From NCBI GenBank assembly GCA_046726435.1, contig JBKPAM010000089.1:1-27380 (forward strand): a stretch of DNA of 27,380 nucleotides. Direction: 5' to 3'. Source of the stretch: AC-32 sp046726435 (GTDB lineage: Bacteria > Actinomycetota > Thermoleophilia > Gaiellales > Gaiellaceae). Below, in pieces: positions 22,020-27,380 of the stretch (the first letter of the stretch is position 1; the number at the start of each line of letters is the position of its first letter). The notes beneath the pieces are model-generated. The model saw nothing but the letters and a program-made list of their open reading frames with translations, was not told the origin of the DNA and searched no databases. The position numbers and the translations under genes were made by a program.

Positions 22020-23386
22020 CCGCCGTAGCCGTCGAGCCCAGGGTGGCCGCCGTGCCGCGGGAGAGCCGCCTCGTCCCGTTCTTCTTCTTCGCAACGGCCT
22101 TCTGCTGCACGTTCGAGAAGGTCCAGTGGAACGTCGCGGGAACGGTCTTCCTCGCCGACCTGACGCTGGTCGGCTTCCTGCTCTTCTTCGCGCTCGACCG
22201 CCTGGGGCGTGGCGCGGGCCCGGTGCCGCGAACCGCGGTGGTGCTGCTCGCCTTCATGGCAGCGTTCCTGCTCGTCTACCTGGCCGGCTTCTTCAACCTC
22301 GAGACCGGGCAGGCGCTCGACCAGTACGGCAAGGGCCTCGTCAAGTGGCTGCTCCACTTCGCCTTCCTGGTCACGGGCGTGATCTACCTCGCCGGGAAGC
22401 CGCTGCGCTTCTACTGGCGGACGCTCGCGTGGTTCATCGGCGGGATCGCGTTCAACGGCGCGTACGGGATCCTGCAGCTGCTCGCGGCGCAGGCCGGCCA
22501 CAACCTCGACTCCTTCTTCGTGAAGCCGCTGACGCGCGGCGCGAGCCAGATCAACGTGTTCGGCTCGGTCAACGGCGTCAGCGTCTACCGCTCCAACGCG
22601 CTCACGGGCGACCCGAACCACCTCGGCGTCATGCTGATGATGGGGATCCTGATCCTGGCACCGCTGTACCTGCGCCTCGAGCGCGACCACCGCCTGCGCG
22701 TGCCGCTCGGGCTGCTGCTCGCCTTCATGCTGATTGCGGAGCTGACGACGCTCTCGCGCAGCGGGGCACTCGGCCTGGTCGTCGGCGCGCTCGTGCTGCT
22801 GATCCCGTACCGGCACCGGGTCTTCTCCCGCGCGCTTGCGTTCCCGCTTCTCGTGGTGGCGATCCCCGTGCTCTTCGAGGTCTACCGGCGGCGGCACTTC
22901 TTCGACGTCGTGATCAGCTCGCGCCTGCAGGGGAGCAGCCGGCTCTCGTCAGGGCACTTCACCGTCTACGACTTCGTGCCGCAGGTGCTGCACCAGCACC
23001 CGCTCCTCGGCCTCGGCTTCAACAACTTCTCGGTCTACTACGAGTTCGTCACCGGCAAGACGAACTGGGGGCCGCACTCGTTCTACGTCGCGCTCCTCGT
23101 GGAGGGCGGGATCATCGGGACGGCGCTGTTCGCGGTCTTCCTCGGATACCTGTTCGTACGGCTGAACGTGACGCGCCGGCTGGGCAGAGCGCTCACTGCG
23201 GTTGGGAATCCGCTGGCCGCGCGGGTGCGGCCGCTCGGCTGGGGGATGACCGCGGCGCTCGTCGGGACGATGGCCGCGAACGTCTTCTACCTGACGATGT
23301 CGTTCCCGTACTTCTACGTGTTCACCCTGCTCGTGCTGGTGACGCCGATCGTCTTCTCGAGGGCCGCGGCGTCCGAGACTCGGTGA
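22016..23386 (+). CDS. O-antigen ligase/polymerase-like membrane protein (Wzy_C type)
   Basis: Polytopic membrane protein of 456 aa with about 11-12 helices, expected to polymerise or ligate lipid-linked glycan on the outer face of the membrane. The large periplasmic/extracellular loop contains the diagnostic run VLHQHPLLGLGFNNFSVYYEFVTGKTNWGPHSFYVALLVEGGIIGTALF, including the conserved His after NxxxPH and the LLVEGGIIG helix. An earlier VNGVSVYRSNALTGDPNHLGVMLMMGI matches the usual D-x-N-x-x-(G/A) stretch. GTG 22016 overlaps the GT4 stop (GTGA), and its own stop overlaps the following GT4 start (GTGA). Polymerase (Wzy) and ligase (WaaL) roles cannot be separated from sequence. Confidence 0.92.
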   Translation: MTAVAVEPRVAAVPRESRLVPFFFFATAFCCTFEKVQWNVAGTVFLADLTLVGFLLFFALDRLGRGAGPVPRTAVVLLAFMAAFLLVYLAGFFNLETGQALDQYGKGLVKWLLHFAFLVTGVIYLAGKPLRFYWRTLAWFIGGIAFNGAYGILQLLAAQAGHNLDSFFVKPLTRGASQINVFGSVNGVSVYRSNALTGDPNHLGVMLMMGILILAPLYLRLERDHRLRVPLGLLLAFMLIAELTTLSRSGALGLVVGALVLLIPYRHRVFSRALAFPLLVVAIPVLFEVYRRRHFFDVVISSRLQGSSRLSSGHFTVYDFVPQVLHQHPLLGLGFNNFSVYYEFVTGKTNWGPHSFYVALLVEGGIIGTALFAVFLGYLFVRLNVTRRLGRALTAVGNPLAARVRPLGWGMTAALVGTMAANVFYLTMSFPYFYVFTLLVLVTPIVFSRAAASETR

Positions 23387-24390
23387 GGGTCGTCGTGCTC
23401 ACCACCTCGTACCCACGGTACGAGGGCGACGCGGCCGGGACCTTCGTGGCGGACGCGGTCGAGCGGCTGCGGGAGCGGGGGATCGAGGTGGACGTCGTCT
23501 CGCCGGCCACCTTCCGGCACTTCGGGATCGCGTACGGCTCGGGCGTGATGGGGAACCTGCGGCGCGAGCCGTGGCGTGCCGCGCTCGTGCCGGCGATGCT
23601 GGCGAGCTTTGCCCGGGCGGCGCGCAGGGCCGCTCGGGACGCCGACCTCGTTCACGCCCACTGGCTGCCGTCGGGCCTCGTGGCGCTGACCTGCGGCCGG
23701 CCGTTCGTCGTTCAGCTCTGGGGAACCGACGTCGAGCTCGCGCGGAGGATGCAGCCGCTGGCCCGGGCGGTGCTGCGGAGGTCGCGGCTGGCCGTGTGCG
23801 CCTCGCACGCGCTCGCCGACGCTGCGCGCGGGCTGGGTGCCCGCGAGGTGCGCGTGATTCCGAGCGGGGTCGACCTGCCGGAGCGTGTCGGAGAGGAGGC
23901 CGAGCCGCCGGAGGTGCTCTTCGTCGGCCGGCTCTCGCGCGAGAAAGGCATCCTCGAGCTCGTTCACGCCGCGGACGGGCTGCTGCTCGTCGTCGCCGGC
24001 GACGGGCCGCTTCGGGAGCAGGTGCCGCAGGCGCGCGGCTTCGTCCCGCACCACGCGCTCGGCCCGCTCTACGAGCGCGCGGCGGTCGTCGCGGTGCCGT
24101 CGCACCGCGAGGGCTTCGGCGTCGCGTGCGCGGAAGCGATGGCGCACGGGCGGCCGGTGGTGGCGAGCGCCGTGGGCGGCCTGCTCGACCTCGTCGTCGA
24201 CGGCGAGACGGGGGTCCTCGTGCCGCCGCGCGATGTGCCCGCCCTGCGCGGCGCGCTCGAGCGCCTGCTCGCCGACCGTGAGCTGCGACGGCGTCTCGGC
24301 GAGGCCGGTCGCGAGCGGATCCGCGAGAGCTTCTCGTGGCCCGCCGTCACCGACGCCACGATCGCCGCGTACGGAGACGCTCTCGCCTGA
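23383..24390 (+). CDS. Glycosyltransferase family 4
   Basis: GT-B enzyme of 335 aa, one of the clearest GT4 members here. The N-domain begins VRVVVLTTSYPRYEGDAAGTFVADAVERLRERG, and DLVHAHWLPSGLVAL is the usual HxHW acceptor strand. The donor domain has VLFVGRLSREKGILELVHAA, LLLVVAGDGPLREQ, and VVAVPSHREGFGVACAEAMAHGRPVVASAVGGL, where the two Glu of the E-x7-E motif (in EGFGVACAE) bind the donor. GTG 23383 is set by a GTGA overlap with the O-antigen ligase gene. The gene ends five bases before the GTG of the AlkZ-like gene. Donor unknown; probably a mannose- or glucose-type nucleotide sugar by family. Confidence 0.94.
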   Translation: MRVVVLTTSYPRYEGDAAGTFVADAVERLRERGIEVDVVSPATFRHFGIAYGSGVMGNLRREPWRAALVPAMLASFARAARRAARDADLVHAHWLPSGLVALTCGRPFVVQLWGTDVELARRMQPLARAVLRRSRLAVCASHALADAARGLGAREVRVIPSGVDLPERVGEEAEPPEVLFVGRLSREKGILELVHAADGLLLVVAGDGPLREQVPQARGFVPHHALGPLYERAAVVAVPSHREGFGVACAEAMAHGRPVVASAVGGLLDLVVDGETGVLVPPRDVPALRGALERLLADRELRRRLGEAGRERIRESFSWPAVTDATIAAYGDALA

Positions 24391-24394
24391 AGCG

Positions 24395-25534
24395 GTGCGC
24401 TGGGCAGCCTGGGACGACGTCCGTGCACGCCGCCTCGCGCGTTCCTCGCTGACCGTCCGCTCAGGAGCCGAGCGGCTCGTCCAGGTCGTCGGCGAGCTCG
24501 ACGGAGTCCACGCGCAGGTTCAGGCGTCCGCGGAGCTTCAGCTCGCCGCGCGCGTCGACGGGATCGCCCAGGGCGACATCCGGGAGGCCCTGTGGGAGCG
24601 ACGGTCTCTGGTCAAGGCGTGGACCCTGCGCGGAACGCTTCACCTGCACCCGGCGGGCGAGCTTGCGCTCTGGCACGCGGCGCGGCGGGCCGTGAACCGA
24701 GCATCCGCCGACGAGGGGCTCGAGGAGTGGCGCGATCCGGGGGGCGTGCTCCATCCGGCGCTCGGCCCCGAAGAGGTGAAGGCGGTCCGCGCGGCCGTCT
24801 GGGACGTGCTCGACGGCCGCTGCCTGCTCCGGGAGGAGATCGCCGACGAGGTCACGAAACGCATCGGCCCGGCAGCGCGGCAGCGCCTGCTCTCCGGGTT
24901 CGCGTTCTTCCTCGGCGAGCTCTGCCAGGGGCCGCCACAGGGAGCCAAGGTCACCTTCGTCCGACCCGACCAGTGGGTCGACGGCTGGCAGGACGTGGAC
25001 GAGGATGGCGCGCTCCGCGAAGTCTGCAGGCGGTATCTGCGCACCTACGGCCCGTCGGGTCCCGTCGAGTTTCAGGAGTGGTTCCGCGGACGGGCGTTCA
25101 GGCCGGCCGATGCGCGCGCAGTCTTCGACTCCCTGGGCGACGAGCTGGAGGAGATCGACGTCGAGGGCCACCGTGCGCACGTCCTCGCGGGTGACACGCG
25201 GTTTCCCGCCCCCGAGCCGGGTCTTCGGCTCCTCCCCGAGTACGACGTGTACGTCATGGGCTTCCGCGAGCGCGAGCACCTCGTCCCGACGCCGGTGAGG
25301 GAACAAGTCGCAGCCCACGGCCGTGGCCGGTACGAGGGCCCCGCGGGCGTGCGCTTCGTGCTCGTCGACGGCGTCGCGGCGGGCCTGTGGGAGCGCAAGA
25401 AGCGCGGCAAGCGAGTCGAGCTCCAAGTCGCTCCGGTGCGGCGGCTCACGAAGGCCCAGCGTGCCGAGCTCGACGCCGAGACGGAGCGAATCGGCGCGTT
25501 CCTCGGGCTCGAGCCTGTCGTCACGGTCGGCTAG
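24395..25534 (+). CDS. AlkZ-like DNA glycosylase (winged-helix HTH_42 protein)
   Basis: Protein of 379 aa in the HTH_42 winged-helix family, which includes the Streptomyces glycosylase AlkZ and E. coli AlkX (YcaQ), enzymes that remove bulky or crosslinking alkyl lesions. The family core is visible: GELDGVHAQVQASAELQLAARVD holds Q-V-Q at residues 41-43, the QxQ type of active site found in AlkZ-like members (AlkX has QxD). LVKAWTLRGTLHLHPAGELALW (72-93) is the second conserved block. The C-terminal domain ends with RLLPEYDVYVMGFRERE and VLVDGVAAGLWERKKRGKRVEL. GTG 24395 is chosen because conserved sequence begins there and the upstream gene ends four bases earlier. A DNA-repair role is likely by family and has no evident link to the glycan genes, apart from co-transcription. 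Its stop forms a CTAG palindrome with the convergent gene's stop. Confidence 0.88.
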   Translation: MRWAAWDDVRARRLARSSLTVRSGAERLVQVVGELDGVHAQVQASAELQLAARVDGIAQGDIREALWERRSLVKAWTLRGTLHLHPAGELALWHAARRAVNRASADEGLEEWRDPGGVLHPALGPEEVKAVRAAVWDVLDGRCLLREEIADEVTKRIGPAARQRLLSGFAFFLGELCQGPPQGAKVTFVRPDQWVDGWQDVDEDGALREVCRRYLRTYGPSGPVEFQEWFRGRAFRPADARAVFDSLGDELEEIDVEGHRAHVLAGDTRFPAPEPGLRLLPEYDVYVMGFREREHLVPTPVREQVAAHGRGRYEGPAGVRFVLVDGVAAGLWERKKRGKRVELQVAPVRRLTKAQRAELDAETERIGAFLGLEPVVTVG

Positions 25535-26205
25535 GAGTCGGTGCCCTCCCGCAGCCGAGCCTGCTTCGCCCGCTCGATGTTCATCGTGTCCTCGATCGCC
25601 TCGGGCTGCTCGCGGAAGACGTCCGTGAAGGTGCGGACGATGATTTTGGCGTCGAGCGCCGGCGACCAGTGCTCGATGTACCACGCGTCGAGCTCGAACC
25701 GCTCCGGCCAGGAGATCGCGTCCCGCCCGTTCACCTGCGCCCAGCCGGTGATCCCGGGACGCACCGCGAGCCGGCGGCGGTCCTCCGGCGTGTAGTTCGC
25801 GACCTGCTCGACGATGTCCGCCCGCGGGCCGACGAGGCTCATCTCGCCACGCAGGACGTTGACCAGCTGCGGGAGCTCGTCGAGGCTCGTGCGCCGCAGG
25901 AACTCGCCGCTGCGGGTGATGCGAGGGTCGTCCGGCGCGATCCCGTACGGGTCCTCGGTCAGCCGCATCTGCTGCCCGAGCTCGATCGCGCCCTGCACCA
26001 TCGAGCGGAACTTGAACATCGAGAACGTCCGCCCGCCCTCGCCCACCCGGGCCTGCCTGAACAGCACCGGTCGGCCCGACTCGAGCCAGATCCAGAGCGC
26101 GATCCCGCCGAGCACCGGGCTGAGCACGACCAGCCCCGCGCCGGCGAGGACGCGGTCGACCGCGTACTTGAGCCGCAGCCCGCGGCGCGTTCTCGGGAAG
26201 CTCAT
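25531..26205 (-). CDS. PglC-type phosphoglycosyl transferase (bacterial sugar transferase)
   Basis: Initiating enzyme that moves a sugar 1-phosphate from a nucleotide-sugar to polyprenyl phosphate at the membrane. It is the small monotopic form (224 aa from ATG 26205), lacking the extra N-terminal helices of WbaP. Landmarks are KYAVDRVLAGAGLVVLSP (re-entrant helix region), PVLFRQARVGEGGRTFSMFKFRSM, DPRITRSGEFLRRTSLDELPQL with the catalytic Asp-Glu pair (109-110), MSLVGPRAD and RPGITGWAQVNGRD. An alternative ATG at 26271 would add 22 residues without family features. I prefer 26205 because of the matching KYAVDR start and a GATATC -10-like stretch upstream. It starts the lipid-linked glycan assembly served by the nearby glycosyltransferases. 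Which sugar it uses is unknown. Confidence 0.94.
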   Translation of the reverse strand: MSFPRTRRGLRLKYAVDRVLAGAGLVVLSPVLGGIALWIWLESGRPVLFRQARVGEGGRTFSMFKFRSMVQGAIELGQQMRLTEDPYGIAPDDPRITRSGEFLRRTSLDELPQLVNVLRGEMSLVGPRADIVEQVANYTPEDRRRLAVRPGITGWAQVNGRDAISWPERFELDAWYIEHWSPALDAKIIVRTFTDVFREQPEAIEDTMNIERAKQARLREGTDS

Positions 26206-26282
26206 CGGGACGGGGATATCATCGCCCACGTGCCCGTCGCCCTCGCCGCCCCGCTTCGCATCCGTCTCCATTCGACCACAGT

Positions 26283-27332
26283 TTGACGACGGGCGAGCTT
26301 CACGTCTGGTCGACCGGGCCGGACGACGTCGAGCGGTGGCTCGAGCGCTGGCAGGCCTGGCCGGGACGCGAGGTCTACGCGCACCCCGGCTACCTGAGGC
26401 TGTACGAGGACGACAGGAGCCGCGCGCTCTGCGCGGCGTGGACCGGGCCCGCCGGAGCTGTGCTCTACCCGTTTCTGCTGCGCGACCTGACCGTGGAGCG
26501 TTTCTGCCCGCCGGAGGTCGAGCGGGCGACCGATCTCACCTCGCCGTACGGCTACGGCGGCCCGTTCTTCTGGGGCTCCGACCCCGAGGCGACCGCGGCC
26601 GAGTTCTGGCCCCGGTTCGCGGACTGGGCGCGCGGCGAGGCCGTGGTCTCCGAGTTCGTTCGCCTCGCGCTCTTTCCGGAAGAGCTCCTGGCCTACCCGG
26701 GCGAGCGCGCGCAACGGCTGGTGAACGTCGTCCGCGAGCTCGACCGCGAGCCCGACGAGCTCTGGATGGACTACGAGCACAAGGTGCGCAAGAACGTGAA
26801 GAAGGCGCGCCGCTCGGAGGTCCGGATCGAGCTCGACGAGACCGGCGAGCGCCTCGACGACTTCCTCCGGCTCTACCGACACACGATGGACCGCCGCGAC
26901 GCGGACGACCGCTACGACTTCCCGCCTGAGTACTTCGAGCGCATCCACCGCGAGCTGCCCGGCCAGTTCGTCTATGCCCACGCGCTCTCGGGCGACCGCG
27001 TCGTCTCGTCAGAGCTCGTGTTGGTCTCGGCCGAGACGATCTACTCGTTCCTGGGCGGGACCGACCGAGACGCCTTCGAGCTGCGGCCGAACGACCTGCT
27101 CAAGCACGACCTCGTCCTCTGGGCCAGGGAGGCGGGCAAGCGGCGCTTCGTGCTGGGGGGCGGCTACCGCGAGGACGACGGCATCTTTCGCTACAAGCGG
27201 AGCTTTGCGCCTGACGGGCTGACGCCGTTCTTCGTGGGGCAGCGCGTGCTCGAGCCCGAGCTCTACCGCGAGCTGACCGAGCACCGCGGCGGCGCGGCGG
27301 CGACGGACTACTTCCCTGCGTACCGCGCGTGA
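26283..27332 (+). CDS. FemAB/GNAT-like acyltransferase
   Basis: Protein of 349 aa of the FemAB/BioF2-like double-GNAT type. After an N-terminal half with YAHPGYLRLYEDDRSRALCAAW, VLYPFLLRDLTVERF and TDLTSPYGYGGPFFWG, the core has YEHKVRKNVKKARRSEVRIE (the conserved basic helix of the family), FLRLYRHTMDRRDADDRYDFPPEYFERI, and LLKHDLVLWAREAGKRRFVLGGGYREDDGIFRYKRSFAPDG, the C-terminal GNAT half. Such proteins transfer amino-acyl groups to peptidoglycan or acyl groups in exopolysaccharide clusters. In this setting, decoration of the glycan is plausible but not proven. TTG 26283 is the first start in the frame. The stop overlaps a further GTG (GTGA) at 27329. Confidence 0.88.
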   Translation: MTTGELHVWSTGPDDVERWLERWQAWPGREVYAHPGYLRLYEDDRSRALCAAWTGPAGAVLYPFLLRDLTVERFCPPEVERATDLTSPYGYGGPFFWGSDPEATAAEFWPRFADWARGEAVVSEFVRLALFPEELLAYPGERAQRLVNVVRELDREPDELWMDYEHKVRKNVKKARRSEVRIELDETGERLDDFLRLYRHTMDRRDADDRYDFPPEYFERIHRELPGQFVYAHALSGDRVVSSELVLVSAETIYSFLGGTDRDAFELRPNDLLKHDLVLWAREAGKRRFVLGGGYREDDGIFRYKRSFAPDGLTPFFVGQRVLEPELYRELTEHRGGAAATDYFPAYRA

Positions 27333-27380
27333 GCTTTGGCTACCGTTTCGCCCGCGAGGGGCAGGACCGCGCTAGCCGAA
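27329..27380 (+). CDS. Start of another coupled gene, cut off by the window end
   Basis: GTG 27329 overlaps the upstream TGA (GTGA), the same junction used by the real genes at 22016 and 23383. Seventeen codons (VSFGYRFAREGQDRASR) are open to the window edge. Too short to assign a family. Confidence 0.4.
   Translation, partial: MSFGYRFAREGQDRASR

Noticed and set aside
1..27380. CRISPR arrays, insertion sequences, prophage or defence islands
   Set aside because: No regularly spaced repeats, transposase, integrase, terminal inverted repeats or nuclease-type defence genes were recognised.

Overview
The window is very GC-rich and tightly packed. Start codons are often GTG or TTG, and many neighbouring genes overlap at ATGA, GTGA or TTGA junctions. 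Several starts look leaderless or nearly so. Together with the protein families present, this suggests a high-GC actinobacterium, perhaps of the Thermoleophilia (Gaiella/Solirubrobacter-like) type; that placement is an inference, since no rRNA or other phylogenetic marker is present. No tRNA, rRNA, CRISPR array or transposase was seen.

Layout. (1) 1-4 kb, plus strand: the 3' part of a sugar-nucleotide epimerase, a tandem double hairpin, then a secreted DmfA2-like protein overlapping an orphan family 5 substrate-binding lipoprotein. (2) 3.9-6.9 kb, minus strand: a three-gene operon of NAD-dependent epimerase, ATP-grasp ligase and family 4 glycosyltransferase (GT4). (3) 6.9-8.4 kb: a small predicted lipoprotein convergent with a broken gene that fuses a membrane/HEAT-like N-terminus to the C-terminal half of a GT2 synthase. 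(4) 8.4-10.5 kb: a TetR regulator and a DHA2-type MFS exporter, each preceded by a copy of the same 17-bp operator-like sequence. (5) 10.5-13.9 kb: a membrane GT2, a sulfotransferase (minus) and a GT4. (6) 13.9-15.6 kb: a divergent pair, an eIF-2B-like/sugar-phosphate isomerase-like protein (minus) and a shortened, apparently inactive ATP-grasp protein. (7) 15.6-25.5 kb, plus strand: a long glycan-assembly run of flippase-like membrane protein, GT2, ATP-grasp ligase, large membrane protein, then after a hairpin-rich gap GT4, Wzy/ligase-like protein, GT4, and finally an AlkZ-like DNA glycosylase. (8) 25.5-27.4 kb: a PglC-type phosphoglycosyl transferase (minus), a FemAB/GNAT-like protein (plus), and the first codons of another overlapping gene.

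How the genes fit together. Most encode steps of cell-surface glycan synthesis: nucleotide-sugar tailoring (two epimerases), lipid-linked initiation (phosphoglycosyl transferase), chain extension (about six glycosyltransferases), membrane steps (LPG-synthase-TM-like protein, large polytopic protein, Wzy-like polymerase/ligase) and decoration (sulfotransferase, ATP-grasp amide ligases, FemAB-like acyltransferase). A reasonable inference is an exopolysaccharide or glycolipid carrying sulfate and amino-acid or acyl groups.

The most unusual items are the deletion-fused GT2 remnant, the degenerate ATP-grasp protein opposite the eIF-2B-like gene, the repeated operator of the TetR/MFS pair, the recurrent double hairpin directly after stop codons, and the AlkZ-like glycosylase at the end of the glycan operon. 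I did not find a clearly new defence or mobile system.
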